DNA from: Ferribacterium limneticum
GTDB lineage: Bacteria > Pseudomonadota > Gammaproteobacteria > Burkholderiales > Rhodocyclaceae
Direction of reading: 5' to 3'
Length of the DNA stretch: 64,000 bases
Assembly: GCF_020510625.1 (NCBI RefSeq)
Contig: NZ_CP075191.1
Location: forward strand, 286,001-350,000
Part shown: piece after piece, positions 41,814-51,078 of the stretch
How positions within the stretch are numbered: position 1 is the first letter of the stretch
Layout of the letters: each line of letters starts with the position of its first letter
Made by a program: the position numbers and the translations under genes
Notes under the pieces: generated by a model
Told to the model about the DNA's origin: nothing
Seen by the model: the letters and a program-made list of their open reading frames with translations, nothing else
Databases searched by the model: none

Positions 41814-42704
41814 GTGCAAAAAATCCTGATTGTCGGCAGCGGGGACGTTGCCCGCCGCATCCTCTCCCGTCTTGCCCGCCGCGTCCGCGTCTACGCACTG
41901 CTGCGCGATGCGGCGCGTGCTGCCGAGTGGCGTACTGCCGGCGCAATGCCAGTGTTGGCCGACCTCGACGACCGGGGCAGCCTGCAACGCATCGCCGGCC
42001 TGGCCGACGTCGTGCTGCATCTGGCGCCGCCGCCTGGCGAAGGCCGCCGCGACACGCGTACCCGCAACCTGCTGGCCGCCTTGGGCAAGGCCAAAAGTCT
42101 ACCACGCCAACTCATTTACGTAAGCACGACAGGGGTTTACGGCGACTGTGGCGGCGCGCAGATTGATGAAACCCGCTGTCTGAATCCCGAAAGTGCCCGT
42201 GCCGGCCGGCGGGTCGATGCCGAGCGCTGCTTGCGGGCATGGGGGGCGAAGAACGGGGTAGTCATCTCCATTCTGCGAGCGCCTGGTATCTATGCGGCCG
42301 ATCGGCTGCCGATCGAGCGCCTGAACAAGGGCATGCCAGCGCTGTGCGAGGCGGATGATCCCTATACGAATCACATTCACGCCGACGATTTAGCCGCTGC
42401 CTGCATTGCCGCGTGGCGCAATGGCGACGCCAACCGCGTTTACAATGTCGTCGATGATTCCGATCTGAAGATGGCCGAGTATTTCGACCGTGTTGCCGAG
42501 GCGTTCGCGCTGCCACGTCCGCCGCGCATCTCGCGGCTGGAGGCCGAAAAAACGCTGTCGCCGGTGCAGATGTCCTTCATGCGCGAATCGCGGCGCATCG
42601 GCAATCGGCGCCTGAAAAACGAATTAAAACTACGCCTCGCATACCCGACGGTCGACGCCGGGATAGCCGAGGCGCTTGCAAGGAGAAACGCATGCTCGTC
42701 GTAA
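41814..42704 (+). CDS. NAD-dependent epimerase/dehydratase (extended SDR)
   Basis: The 296-aa protein starts at GTG with QKILIVGSGDVARRILSRLA, an NAD-binding GxGxxxR loop. It has LADVVLHLAPPPGEGRRDTR, LIYVSTTGVYGDCGGAQIDE near residue 97, and EADDPYTNHIHADDLAAACI near 180. The usual YxxxK pair is not clear (the region reads GRRVDAERCLRAWG), so catalysis may be altered, as in the YeeZ-type subgroup. An in-frame opening upstream is the antisense of the reductase gene and not coding. It overlaps hemJ by 13 bases. Confidence 0.8.
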   Translation: MQKILIVGSGDVARRILSRLARRVRVYALLRDAARAAEWRTAGAMPVLADLDDRGSLQRIAGLADVVLHLAPPPGEGRRDTRTRNLLAALGKAKSLPRQLIYVSTTGVYGDCGGAQIDETRCLNPESARAGRRVDAERCLRAWGAKNGVVISILRAPGIYAADRLPIERLNKGMPALCEADDPYTNHIHADDLAAACIAAWRNGDANRVYNVVDDSDLKMAEYFDRVAEAFALPRPPRISRLEAEKTLSPVQMSFMRESRRIGNRRLKNELKLRLAYPTVDAGIAEALARRNACSS

Positions 42705-43108
42705 AGACACTGCATATCTGGATGGTCATTTCGTGGTTTGCCGGCCTGTTCTACCTGCCGCGCATTTTCGTCAATCTGGCCATGGTGCCAGCGGATAGTC
42801 ACGCTGAGCGCGACCGCCTGTTGCTGATGGCCGGCAAGCTGTACAAGTTCATGACCCCGCTCGGCGCGCTGGCCATCGTGCTGGGTTTCTGGCTGTGGTT
42901 TGGCTACGGTTTTTCCGGTGGCTGGCTGCATGCCAAGACGACGCTGGTTGCCGTGCTGGCTGCTTATCACTGGCATTGCGGCCGGGTGCTCAAACGCTTC
43001 CAGTCGGGCGACAATGCCAAATCACACGTCTGGTTCCGTTTCTACAACGAACTGCCGGTCATCATCCTGCTGGTTGTCCTCTTCCTCGTCGTCCTGAAGC
43101 CTTTCTGA
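42692..43108 (+). CDS. hemJ: HemJ/CopD-like protoporphyrinogen oxidase family protein
   Basis: The 138-aa protein has four membrane helices and the HemJ signature VKTLHIWMVISWFAGLFYLP with the conserved histidine, followed by RIFVNLAM and LMAGKLYKFMTPLGAL. HAKTTLVAVLAAYHWHCGRV has the second conserved histidine, and the ending is ELPVIILLVVLFLVVLKPF. HemJ oxidises protoporphyrinogen IX in bacteria lacking HemG and HemY. The ATG sits inside the end of the epimerase gene. Catalytic activity is inferred from family membership. Confidence 0.85.
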   Translation: MLVVKTLHIWMVISWFAGLFYLPRIFVNLAMVPADSHAERDRLLLMAGKLYKFMTPLGALAIVLGFWLWFGYGFSGGWLHAKTTLVAVLAAYHWHCGRVLKRFQSGDNAKSHVWFRFYNELPVIILLVVLFLVVLKPF

Positions 43109-43109
43109 C

Positions 43110-44252
43110 ATGAACAAATATTTCGCAATTTGCCCGCGTGGGCTGGAAGAGCTGCTGGTCGAGGAACTGCGTGCTGTCGGCGGTGAAGAGCTACGGGCGA
43201 CCCACGGTGGTGTCTTCTTCTCCGGTGACTGGTCGGTCTGCTATCGCGCCAACCTCGAATCGCGGCTGGCTACCCGCATCCTCTGGCACATCGTCAAGGG
43301 GCCGTACGCCAAGGAAGAGGACATCTATCGCCTGGCCGTGCGCCAGTTGTGGCCGAACCATTTCTCGGTCAGCCGGACAATGCGTGTGGTGACGACGGCG
43401 ATCAAGTGTCCGCTGAAGTCGCTTGATTTCGTCACGCTGCGCGTCAAGGATGCGATCTGCGACCGCTTCCGCGAAGACCTCGGCGAACGTCCGAACATCG
43501 AGACGCGCCATCCAGATGTCAGCGTCCACGTCTTCCTCAGTGAAAACGAATGCACGCTGTACCTCGATACCTCCGGCCAGCCGCTGTGGCAGCGCGGTTT
43601 CCGCAAGGCCAGCGTCGATGCGCCGCTGAAGGAAAACCTGGCGGCCGGCATCCTGAAAATGACCGGCTGGCAGCCCGGCACGCCACTGATCGACCCGATG
43701 TGCGGCAGCGGCACCTTCCTGCTCGAAGCGGTGCAGATGGCGCTCGACCGGGCGCCGGGGCTGGATCGTGGCTTTGCGTTCGAATTGCTGAAGAGTTTCG
43801 AGGCGATGAACTGGGCTAATATCCGGGCCGCTGCTGAGGCGCGGGTCAAGCCAGTCGAGCCGATGGATATTCGTGGTTACGACAACGACGAAAAAGCCGT
43901 ACGCGCCTCCCGGCGCAATCTGCAGGAAGCCGGTTTCGGTGCGGCGGTGATGGTCGACAACAGCGATGTGCTGGAAACGCAGCCACTGACTGACCATGGC
44001 ATTCTGGTGACCAACCCGCCCTACGGCGAGCGTATCGGCGAGCAGGACGAACTGGCCGCCCTTTACCCGCAACTCGGCACGGCGCTGAAGCGTCACTGGG
44101 CCGGCTGGAACTGTTTCTTCTTCACGGCTGACATGCGTTTGCCCAAGCTGGTCGGCCTGCGACCCAGCCGCAAAACACCGCTGTTCAACGGTCCGCTCGA
44201 ATGCCGCTTGTTCGAAATCCGTATGGTGGCAGGCAGCAATCGCAAGGTTTGA
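43110..44252 (+). CDS. THUMP-domain 23S rRNA guanine-N2 methyltransferase (RlmL N-half type)
   Basis: The 380-aa protein begins MNKYFAICPRGLEELLVEEL, a ferredoxin-like/THUMP module. It continues with LRVKDAICDRFREDLGERPN, then a Rossmann methyltransferase with LIDPMCGSGTFLLEAVQMAL near residue 190 and the N2-guanine motif VTNPPYGERIGE near 300. It lacks the second (RlmK-like) methyltransferase of E. coli RlmL, so it is the single-domain form that modifies G2445-equivalent sites or a related RNA. It starts two bases after hemJ. Confidence 0.9.
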   Translation: MNKYFAICPRGLEELLVEELRAVGGEELRATHGGVFFSGDWSVCYRANLESRLATRILWHIVKGPYAKEEDIYRLAVRQLWPNHFSVSRTMRVVTTAIKCPLKSLDFVTLRVKDAICDRFREDLGERPNIETRHPDVSVHVFLSENECTLYLDTSGQPLWQRGFRKASVDAPLKENLAAGILKMTGWQPGTPLIDPMCGSGTFLLEAVQMALDRAPGLDRGFAFELLKSFEAMNWANIRAAAEARVKPVEPMDIRGYDNDEKAVRASRRNLQEAGFGAAVMVDNSDVLETQPLTDHGILVTNPPYGERIGEQDELAALYPQLGTALKRHWAGWNCFFFTADMRLPKLVGLRPSRKTPLFNGPLECRLFEIRMVAGSNRKV

Positions 44253-44357
44253 TTGCTGCGATGCAATAAGCATGGGGTTTTGATCTTGGTCATCTTATTG
44301 GTCTGACCGCCATGCGACGATTCACGTTTCGTAATTAATAATTTCAGGAGATAGCGC

Positions 44358-45653
44358 ATGTCCGTCCAGGCCCTCTACCAACAAAAACGCATGTCTGCTG
44401 CCGATGCCATTCGCGTCGTCAAAAACGGGGATACCATTGTTGTACCGACGGCAGTCGGCGAACCGCCCAGCCTGCTGACGGCACTGTCGGAGGCGCGCCG
44501 TGACTTCCGTGACGTGCAGGTTTCGCAGATTCTGGCCGTGCGCAAATACGGTTATCTGGACCCCGAAACCGTTGAAAATGTCCGTCACACCGCCTACTTC
44601 TACAGCGGTGCCACACGCCCGGGCGGCAAGGATGGCTGGGTCGATTTCATCCCGGCTTACTTCTCCGAAATGCCCCAGCTGATCAACCGCGGCCTGATGC
44701 CGGCCGACGTGGTGTTCAGCATGGCCTCGCCGATGGACGAGCACGGTTTCTTCTCGCTGGCGCTGGCTGCCGACTACACGATGGCCGCCATCGAGCGCGC
44801 CCGCGTCGTGGTGCTCGAAGTCAATCCCAATGTGCCGTTCGCCAACGGTGATTGCCACATTCATATCTCGCAGGTCGCCGCATTGTGCGAGAGCGACGAT
44901 CCGATTCTTGAAGTCGGCCTGCCCAAGATCGGCCCGGTTCAGGAAGCCATCGGCAAGTATGTCGCCGACATGATTCCCGATGGCGCGACGCTGCAGATCG
45001 GCTACGGCGGCATTCCCGACGCCGTGGTCATGCAGCTGACCGACAAGCACGATCTCGGTATCCATACCGAAATGGTCGGCGATGGCATCATGTCGCTGGT
45101 CGAAGCTGGTGTGGTGACCAACCGCAAGAAGAACTACCACACGGGCAAGATGCTGGCGACCTTCGCGCTCGGCTCGAAGAAGCTCTACCAGTTCATGCAC
45201 CGCAACCCGGCGCTCGAAATGCATCCGGTCGATTTCACCAACGACCCGTATCTGGCTGGCCAGAACGACAACCTGCACGCGATCAATGCCACGATGCAGA
45301 TCGACTTCCTCGGCCAGTGCGGCTCGGAAAGCCTGGGCTCAATTCCTTACTCCGGCACCGGCGGTCAGTCCGACTTCGTACGGGCAGCCAATCGCTCGAA
45401 TGGCGGCAAGGCTTTCATCGTGCTGCCGTCGACGGCCAAGGACGACACCATTTCACGCATCGTGCCGACCCTGTCGGCCGGTACCCACGTGTCGACCAGC
45501 AAGAACGACATCAATTACGTGGTGACTGAGTTCGGTGTCGCACAACTGCGTGGCAAGACGGCCAAGCAGCGGACCGAAGCGCTGATCGGCATCGCTCACC
45601 CGAATTTCCGTGGCGAATTGCGCGAGGCTGCCAAGAAGCTCAAGCTACTTTAA
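44358..45653 (+). CDS. Acetyl-CoA hydrolase/CoA-transferase family protein
   Basis: The 431-aa protein has the Ach1/Cat-type CoA-transferase fold: SADAIRVVKNGDTIVVPTAV at the N-terminus, QIGYGGIPDAVVMQLTDKHD near residue 215, and GSESLGSIPYSGTGGQSDFV near 320. VVTEFGVAQLRGKTAKQRTE holds the glutamate region typical of the family. It probably moves CoA between acetate, butyrate or 4-hydroxybutyrate-like acids in the cytosol. The ATG follows CAGGAGATAGCGC. A small partner gene starts 9 bp downstream. Confidence 0.9.
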   Translation: MSVQALYQQKRMSAADAIRVVKNGDTIVVPTAVGEPPSLLTALSEARRDFRDVQVSQILAVRKYGYLDPETVENVRHTAYFYSGATRPGGKDGWVDFIPAYFSEMPQLINRGLMPADVVFSMASPMDEHGFFSLALAADYTMAAIERARVVVLEVNPNVPFANGDCHIHISQVAALCESDDPILEVGLPKIGPVQEAIGKYVADMIPDGATLQIGYGGIPDAVVMQLTDKHDLGIHTEMVGDGIMSLVEAGVVTNRKKNYHTGKMLATFALGSKKLYQFMHRNPALEMHPVDFTNDPYLAGQNDNLHAINATMQIDFLGQCGSESLGSIPYSGTGGQSDFVRAANRSNGGKAFIVLPSTAKDDTISRIVPTLSAGTHVSTSKNDINYVVTEFGVAQLRGKTAKQRTEALIGIAHPNFRGELREAAKKLKLL

Positions 45654-45662
45654 GGAAGTGTC

Positions 45663-45986
45663 ATGATGGAAAAGCGTTTCTCGGATCAGGAACTCGAGCG
45701 GATCATCGATGAGGCAACCTTTTACATGTGTGCCTGCCCGGCCCAGGTGGTTGTCCAGATTCGAGGGCTACGCGAACTGTTCCAGTATCAGCTCAGTTGC
45801 GAGATCGATCCCGGCAACGATCCGGCGGTTCATCAGGCCATTGCCGACGTGACCGCCAAGGCGCACGCCATGATGGAGGATTGCCTGGATCAGATCCTGA
45901 CTATGGAAGGCTGGGACCGGACAACGCTGAAAATGCCCGAAGGCTTGCGCCGCAAGATGTCAGAGGCCGTCGAGCGAGGTTTTTGA
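45663..45986 (+). CDS. Conserved hypothetical protein downstream of CoA-transferase
   Basis: The 107-aa protein is soluble and mostly helical, with RFSDQELERIIDEATFYMCA, CPAQVVVQIRGLRELFQYQL and ILTMEGWDRTTLKMPEGLRR. The MCACP cysteine pair is notable. I cannot name the family. Nine bases separate it from the CoA-transferase, and GGAAGTGTC precedes the ATG, so it is cotranscribed. Translation could start at the second ATG (45666). Confidence 0.65.
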   Translation: MMEKRFSDQELERIIDEATFYMCACPAQVVVQIRGLRELFQYQLSCEIDPGNDPAVHQAIADVTAKAHAMMEDCLDQILTMEGWDRTTLKMPEGLRRKMSEAVERGF

Positions 45987-46100
45987 AGCATCACGCCGAC
46001 TCTTCAGTCGGCACTTACAAACTGTAGCAATTTAGTTTTCCCCGACGGGCCATTTATTCGCTATCTTTAAAGCGAGTCAATGGCCCGTTTGGGTGTCGCC

Positions 46101-46457
46101 ATGAAATATCGAAATCTACTTGTTGTTTTGCTGGCCGTGATCATGGCTGGCGCAGGCTCCAGCGCTTGGGCGCATGGCGGTCGCGTTCGTCTGGGTGTCA
46201 ATGTCGGCATTGGTGGCCCGGTCTGGGGTCCGGCTTGGGGCCCTGTCTGGTATCCCCCGCCCTATTACTATCCGCCGCAGGTGATCGTCGTTCCCCCGGC
46301 CCCGCCTCCGGTTTACATCGAGCAGGCCGAGCCGGCCGCACAGCCTGTGCAGGCTCAGCAATACTGGTATTACTGCAAGAGCAGCAAGGGCTACTACCCC
46401 TACGTCAAGGAATGTCCAGAAGGCTGGCAGAAGGTGCTGCCGCAACCGGAGAGATGA
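46101..46457 (+). CDS. Small exported proline/tyrosine-rich protein
   Basis: The 118-aa product has a signal peptide (MKYRNLLVVLLAVIMAGAGS...SAWA) and then HGGRVRLGVNVGIGGPVWGP. A proline/tyrosine-rich middle (WYPPPYYYPPQ) follows, with a C-terminal YYCKSSKGYYPYVKECPEGW holding two cysteines. Proteins of this shape are common in Proteobacteria next to glycine-zipper proteins. The function is unknown. The start at 46101 is chosen for the signal peptide. The next gene begins one base after its stop. Confidence 0.8.
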   Translation: MKYRNLLVVLLAVIMAGAGSSAWAHGGRVRLGVNVGIGGPVWGPAWGPVWYPPPYYYPPQVIVVPPAPPPVYIEQAEPAAQPVQAQQYWYYCKSSKGYYPYVKECPEGWQKVLPQPER

Positions 46458-46458
46458 A

Positions 46459-47010
46459 ATGAGCGCGAAAAATCATAGGCCGAAACTGGCCGTGGCTGGT
46501 ATGGCCCTGCTGCTGGGCGCGTGTACGGTGATTCCGACGGGACCGAGCGTCATGGTGCTGCCGGGGACGGGGCAGCCTTTCGAGCGTTTCCGGGCTGACG
46601 ATATGGACTGCCGTCAGTACGCGCAGTACCAGATCGGTGGCAAGACGGCCGGCGACAGCGCCAAGGAATCCGCGGTGACCAGCGCAGCCGTCGGCACGGC
46701 CGTCGGCGCGCTGGCCGGTGCGGCGATCGGCGGTAACAGCAAAGGGGCGGCGATTGGTGCCGGTGCGGGCCTGTTGATGGGCAGTGCGTCAGGCACGGAT
46801 GCTGCGCGAGCCTCGACGGTCGGCACCCAGCGCCAGTACGACAACGCCTACATCCAGTGCATGTATGCCAAGGGGCATCGCGTTCCGGTGCCGGCCAACA
46901 TGAGCTACTCGGCGCCGGTTCGTTCGTCGGTGCAAAACCAGCCACAGGATCCGAGCATCCCACCGCCACCACCCGGTGCGCCGCCACCGGCGCCGGCCAA
47001 TGTCCGCTAG
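46459..47010 (+). CDS. Glycine-zipper lipoprotein-like envelope protein
   Basis: The 183-aa product has a lipobox-like LLGAC at residues 18-22. FRADDMDCRQYAQYQIGG is followed by a glycine zipper, VGTAVGALAGAAIGGNSKGA then AIGAGAGLLMGSASG. QRQYDNAYIQCMYAKGHRVP follows, and the end is a proline-rich tail. It should be tethered to the outer membrane. It forms a two-gene unit with the protein at 46101 and is followed by a good terminator. Confidence 0.8.
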   Translation: MSAKNHRPKLAVAGMALLLGACTVIPTGPSVMVLPGTGQPFERFRADDMDCRQYAQYQIGGKTAGDSAKESAVTSAAVGTAVGALAGAAIGGNSKGAAIGAGAGLLMGSASGTDAARASTVGTQRQYDNAYIQCMYAKGHRVPVPANMSYSAPVRSSVQNQPQDPSIPPPPPGAPPPAPANVR

Positions 47011-47030
47011 ATTTGGGGCATGAATCAAAA

Positions 47031-47063
47031 GGGCAGCACCGAATGGCGCTGCCCTTTGCTTTT
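47031..47063 (+). terminator. Rho-independent terminator
   Basis: GGGCAGC, loop ACCGAATGGC, GCTGCCC then TTTGCTTTT. It lies 20 bp after the glycine-zipper gene and just beyond the convergent lipA stop. Confidence 0.75.
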
Positions 47064-47088
47064 CAGACTCCGGATTATCGTGCCGCGA

Positions 47089-48033
47089 TCAGGCGATGCC
47101 GGCGCTGTGGGCCTGCTGGTCGGCCCAGTAACTGGAGCGCACCATCGGGGCACAGGCGGCACCGGAGAAGCCCATTTTCTTCGCTTCTTCTTCAAACATC
47201 TTGAAGGTGTCGGGATGCACGTAGCGGCTGACCGGCAGGTGATGGCCTGACGGGGCGAGGTATTGGCCGATGGTCAGCATCTCGACATCATGGGCGCGCA
47301 GGTCGCGCATGACCTCGAGGATTTCCTCATCGGTTTCGCCGAGGCCGACCATCAGGCCGGACTTGGTCTTGACGTCCGGGTAGCGTGCCTTGAACTGCTT
47401 GAGGAATTCCAGCGAATGGGCGTAATCGGCGCCGGGGCGAGCCTGCTTGTAGAGGCGGGGCACGGTTTCCATGTTGTGGTTGAGGACGTCGGGCAGGGCG
47501 CCGCCGAGAACGTCGAGCGCCACGTCCATGCGGCCGCGGAAGTCGGGAACCAGGGTTTCGACGGTGGTGGTCGGCGACAGTTCGCGGACGTTGCTGATCA
47601 CGTCGACGAAGTGCTGAGCGCCGCCGTCACGAAGGTCGTCACGATCGACGCTGGTGATCACGACGTAACGCAGCTTGAGGGTGGCAACCGATTCGGCCAG
47701 TTCGCGCGGCTCGTTCGGGTTGGGCGGCAGCGGCTGTCCGTGGCCGACGTCGCAGAACGGGCAGCGGCGCGTGCAGATGTCGCCGAGGATCATGAAGGTC
47801 GCCGTGCCGCGGCCGAAGCATTCGCCTATGTTGGGGCAGGCGGCTTCTTCGCAGACGGTGTGCAGCTTCTTCTCGCGCAGCATGGTCTTGATTTCGCCGA
47901 AGCGCCCGGCGCTGTTGCCGGCCTTGACGCGTATCCACTCGGGTTTGCGCAGCGGGGTGTCGACCGGCACGATCTTGATGGGGATGCGTGCGGTTTTCAG
48001 TTCGCCTTTTTGCTTGACGCCTTTTTCAGCCAT
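47089..48033 (-). CDS. lipA: Lipoyl synthase
   Basis: The 314-aa radical-SAM enzyme inserts sulfur into octanoyl groups on lipoyl domains. The auxiliary cluster cysteines are in [20 protein letters not shown]. The radical-SAM triad is in [40 protein letters not shown] and [20 protein letters not shown] are also conserved. It overlaps lipB by eight bases on the same strand, giving coupled synthesis of octanoyl transfer and sulfur insertion. Confidence 0.97.
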   Translation of the reverse strand: MAEKGVKQKGELKTARIPIKIVPVDTPLRKPEWIRVKAGNSAGRFGEIKTMLREKKLHTVCEEAACPNIGECFGRGTATFMILGDICTRRCPFCDVGHGQPLPPNPNEPRELAESVATLKLRYVVITSVDRDDLRDGGAQHFVDVISNVRELSPTTTVETLVPDFRGRMDVALDVLGGALPDVLNHNMETVPRLYKQARPGADYAHSLEFLKQFKARYPDVKTKSGLMVGLGETDEEILEVMRDLRAHDVEMLTIGQYLAPSGHHLPVSRYVHPDTFKMFEEEAKKMGFSGAACAPMVRSSYWADQQAHSAGIA

Positions 48034-48643
48034 GTTGTTTGTCCAGTTGCTGTAGCAAGTGTTGCGAGAGTTGCTCGCCGGCCTCGTGAGCGGTGAGCGG
48101 GATATTGAAGTCTTTGGTCTGGATGACCTTCAGGCCAGCATAGCCGCAGGGATTGATCGCCGCAAAGGGGGAAAGATCCATATCGACATTGAGCGAGACG
48201 CCATGGTAGCTGCAACCGTTGCGGATGCGCAGACCGAGGGCCGCAATCTTGGCCTCGCCGACATAGACGCCAGGGGCGCCGTCGCGACGTTCGGCGGTCA
48301 CCCCATATTCGGCCAGCAGGTCGATGACGGCCTGTTCGATCGCCGTGACCAATTCGCGCACCTTGATCTTCAGGCGCGACAGGTCGAGCAGAAGGTAGAT
48401 CACGACCTGGCCCGGGCCATGGTAGGTGACCTGCCCGCCGCGGTCGATCTTGACGATGGGGATGCCGACATCCTTGAGGATGTGCTCCGGCTTGCCGGCC
48501 TGGCCCAGGGTGTAGACCGGCGGATGCTCGACGATCCAGATCTCGTCAGGCGTTTCGGCTGTGCGGCTGGCCGTGAAGTCCTGCATGGCCTGGAAGGTCG
48601 GCGCGTAGTCGACCTGGCCCAGGCGTTTGACGACAGGGGTCAC
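48026..48643 (-). CDS. lipB: Octanoyltransferase LipB
   Basis: The 205-aa enzyme moves octanoate from ACP to lipoyl domains. It has [40 protein letters not shown] near residue 75, [20 protein letters not shown] with the catalytic lysine region, and [17 protein letters not shown] with the catalytic cysteine. Standard length. It lies between ybeD and lipA in the same direction. Confidence 0.96.
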   Translation of the reverse strand: MTPVVKRLGQVDYAPTFQAMQDFTASRTAETPDEIWIVEHPPVYTLGQAGKPEHILKDVGIPIVKIDRGGQVTYHGPGQVVIYLLLDLSRLKIKVRELVTAIEQAVIDLLAEYGVTAERRDGAPGVYVGEAKIAALGLRIRNGCSYHGVSLNVDMDLSPFAAINPCGYAGLKVIQTKDFNIPLTAHEAGEQLSQHLLQQLDKQHG

Positions 48644-48740
48644 AGCGCTGCCTCCGAAGCTTCGGCACGTGGCATTTGTCGGCAGCAGGTGCTGTTCGGC
48701 TTACTCGCATCCCCGCAAAGCGGGGCGCCTGCTTGGTACC

Positions 48741-49010
48741 TCACAGCACCACTTTGATCATCGGGTGGCCGCTCAGGTCGGTGTATAGCGCATCGAGTTG
48801 GGGTTTGGAGCGGGCGATAACGGTACAGGTCAGGCTCAGGTAGTTGCCGCCAGAGCTGGCCCGCATTTCCATGCTGGCGCCGTCGAAATCCGGGGCGTGA
48901 ACGGTGACGATATCCAGGACGACCTGAGCCAGGCTGTCATCCGCCTTGCCCATGATCTTCAGGGGGAATTCACAGGGAAATTCGAGGAGGGTGTCCTTGT
49001 ATGAAGCCAT
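48741..49010 (-). CDS. ybeD: DUF493/YbeD family protein
   Basis: The 89-aa protein matches YbeD: LLEFPCEFPLKIMGKADDSL, VLDIVTVHAPDFDGASMEMR, SSGGNYLSLTCTVIARSKPQ and the end GHPMIKVVL. It folds like an ACT-type regulatory domain, and its role is not settled. Its place between the D-amino acid aminotransferase and lipB matches the dacA-ybeD-lipB-lipA order known in gammaproteobacteria. A 97-bp gap to lipB contains a CCCCGC/GCGGGG stem. Confidence 0.9.
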   Translation of the reverse strand: MASYKDTLLEFPCEFPLKIMGKADDSLAQVVLDIVTVHAPDFDGASMEMRASSGGNYLSLTCTVIARSKPQLDALYTDLSGHPMIKVVL

Positions 49011-49011
49011 T

Positions 49012-49899
49012 TCAGCCTTTGCGCATTACGGTGTTCTTGAAGTCCTGATACCACTGCCACATCTGCTCGCCAAACGGGCCGGGCTGGCCTGCATTGGGCC
49101 CGTTTCCGACAGGCTCGCCATCCAGTGTCGTGATCGCCAGGATTTCCTTGGTCGATGAGGTCATCCAGACCTCGTCGGCGCTGCGAAGTTCAGTTTCGCT
49201 GATTTCACGGACTTCCAAAGCCTGCTGGTGGGTCGCGGCCAGTTCGAGGATCACGTCGTAGGTGATGCCTGGCAGCATCAAGTGCGTCTTGGGCGGGGCG
49301 AGCAAAACACCATCCTTGACGATGAAGATGTTCGAGGCTGCGCCTTCCTTCATCAAGCCGTCGCGAATCAACAGCGCCTCGGCACAACCCTGCTCGACGG
49401 CTTGCTGGCGGGCCAGGACGTTGGCGAGCAGCGAGATGACCTTGAGGTCGCAGCGCGACCAGCGCAGGTCGGGCACGGTGATCGCGGCAACCCCCTTGGC
49501 GCGGACTTCTGCGGGCGTGGTGACCAGCGGCGAAGCGAAGGCAAAGGCCGTCGATGGCACCGAGGCCGGCGGAAACGCATGGTCGCGCTTGTCATCGGCG
49601 CCGCGGGTGACTTGCAGGTAGATCGACTGGTCGTCCCAGGGGGCGGTTTCGATCAGCTTGCCAATCACTTCTTTCCAGCCGTCAGCGGTCAGCGGATTGG
49701 CCAGCTTGATGCCGTCCAGCGTCGCTTGCAGGCGCTTGACGTGTTCGTCGATGCGGAAAGCACGACGGGAATAGACCGGGATCAGTTCATAGACGCCGTC
49801 GCCGTAGAGAAAACCCCGGTCGAGCGGGGAGATGCCCGCTTCTGCCAGCGGCAGGAAACGGCCATTGAGGTAGACGGGATCGGCGACGTAGGGGGTCAT
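49012..49899 (-). CDS. dat: D-amino acid aminotransferase (class IV PLP enzyme)
   Basis: The 295-aa protein has YLNGRFLPLAEAGISPLDRG, FLYGDGVYELIPVYSRRAFR, and RWSRCDLKVISLLANVLARQ with the PLP lysine (DLK). LIRDGLMKEGAASNIFIVKD and DEVWMTSSTKEILAITTLDG also match class IV enzymes. It makes D-alanine or D-glutamate-type amino acids, which suits its place beside dacA, a peptidoglycan carboxypeptidase. The start at 49899 gives the standard TPYVADPVYLNG N-terminus; upstream codons belong to the end of dacA. It is inserted into the usual dacA-ybeD order. Confidence 0.92.
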   Translation of the reverse strand: MTPYVADPVYLNGRFLPLAEAGISPLDRGFLYGDGVYELIPVYSRRAFRIDEHVKRLQATLDGIKLANPLTADGWKEVIGKLIETAPWDDQSIYLQVTRGADDKRDHAFPPASVPSTAFAFASPLVTTPAEVRAKGVAAITVPDLRWSRCDLKVISLLANVLARQQAVEQGCAEALLIRDGLMKEGAASNIFIVKDGVLLAPPKTHLMLPGITYDVILELAATHQQALEVREISETELRSADEVWMTSSTKEILAITTLDGEPVGNGPNAGQPGPFGEQMWQWYQDFKNTVMRKG

Positions 49900-49903
49900 G
49901 GGT

Positions 49904-51043
49904 TTAGTTGAACCAGAGTCGGATGGTATCGATGAGTCGAATGAAGATATTGCCGAGAGCGATATTTTCAAGAGCGACGACCGGATATTCGTTGTACGGC
50001 TTGCCGTCGATGCTGACTTTCAGCGTGCCGACCTTCTGGCCCGCTTCGATCGGAGCGATCAGACGCGGCTCGGCGACGAAATCACTCTTCACCTTGTTGG
50101 CGTAGCCCTTCGGAACGACCACAGACAGGTCGCTGGTAAAGCCGACTTTCGCCTCGCTCTGGGCGCCCTTCCAGGCGCGCAGCGTGGCAACTACCTGATC
50201 CTTGGCGAAGAGCGCCACGGCGTCATAGGAGATGTAACCCCAGTTCAGCAGCTTCTGTGATTCGGAGGCGCGGGCGCTGTCCGAGGCCGTGCCGAGAACC
50301 ACTGACAGCAGCCGGCGCTTGTCGCGCAGGGCCGAGGAAATCAGGCAATAGCCGGCCGCTTCGGTATGGCCGGTCTTGACGCCATCAACCGTCGGGTCGA
50401 TGAAGAGCAGGCGATTGCGGTTCGGCTGGGTAATGTTGTTGTAGCGGAACTCCTTCATCGAGTAGTACTTCTTGTAATCCTCGGGGAAGTCGCGGATCAG
50501 TGCCGAAGCGAGCAGGGAAAGGTCGCGGGCGGTGGTGTAGTGCTGCGGATCGGGCAGGCCGGTCGAGTTCATGAAATGGCTGTTCGTCATGCCCAGGCGC
50601 TGGGCTTCACGGTTCATCATCTGGGCGAAATTTTCTTCGCTGCCAGCAATGCCTTCCGCCAACGTGACGCAGGCGTCGTTGCCGGACTGGACGATCATGC
50701 CCTTGATCAGGTCTTCCACCGGCACTTGCGTGTCGACCCGGATGAACATCTTCGAGCCGCCGGTGCGCCAGGCCTTTTCCGAGACGGGCAGGGGCTGGCT
50801 CAGGCCAATGGTCTTCTGGCGCATGGCCGAGAAAGTCAGGTAGGCGGTCATCAGCTTGGTCAGCGAGGCCGGTTCGAGGCGCTCATCGGACTTTTCGGCG
50901 GTCAGAACCTGGTTCGAGCCGACTTCCAGCAGCAGCCACGATTTGGCGGCCAGTGCGGGCGGAACCGGGAGTTGCTGGGCCAGCACCTGGCCGGCGGTGA
51001 CAATACTCAGTAGGATGAAAGCGGTCTTGCGGAACAGCGACAT
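49904..51043 (-). CDS. dacA: D-alanyl-D-alanine carboxypeptidase (PBP5/6 family)
   Basis: The 379-aa penicillin-binding protein trims D-Ala from peptidoglycan stem peptides in the periplasm. It has a signal peptide (SLFRKTAFILLSIVTAGQVLA). The active-site SLTK is in ASLTKLMTAYL, SGN in VQSGNDACVTLAEG, and KTG in VDGVKTGHTEAAGYCLISSA. It has the C-terminal beta domain and a terminal amphipathic helix (IFIRLIDTIRLWFN) for membrane anchoring. I chose the ATG at 51043; a longer start at 51079 would add 12 residues ahead of the signal. Confidence 0.94.
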   Translation of the reverse strand: MSLFRKTAFILLSIVTAGQVLAQQLPVPPALAAKSWLLLEVGSNQVLTAEKSDERLEPASLTKLMTAYLTFSAMRQKTIGLSQPLPVSEKAWRTGGSKMFIRVDTQVPVEDLIKGMIVQSGNDACVTLAEGIAGSEENFAQMMNREAQRLGMTNSHFMNSTGLPDPQHYTTARDLSLLASALIRDFPEDYKKYYSMKEFRYNNITQPNRNRLLFIDPTVDGVKTGHTEAAGYCLISSALRDKRRLLSVVLGTASDSARASESQKLLNWGYISYDAVALFAKDQVVATLRAWKGAQSEAKVGFTSDLSVVVPKGYANKVKSDFVAEPRLIAPIEAGQKVGTLKVSIDGKPYNEYPVVALENIALGNIFIRLIDTIRLWFN

Positions 51044-51078
51044 GGATTTTTGACTTTGTTTTATGTTGGGGGCAAGCA

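Noticed and set aside
42099..42380. Minus-strand frame inside the epimerase gene
   Set aside because: It lies wholly within a well-supported plus-strand domain and has no ribosome site.
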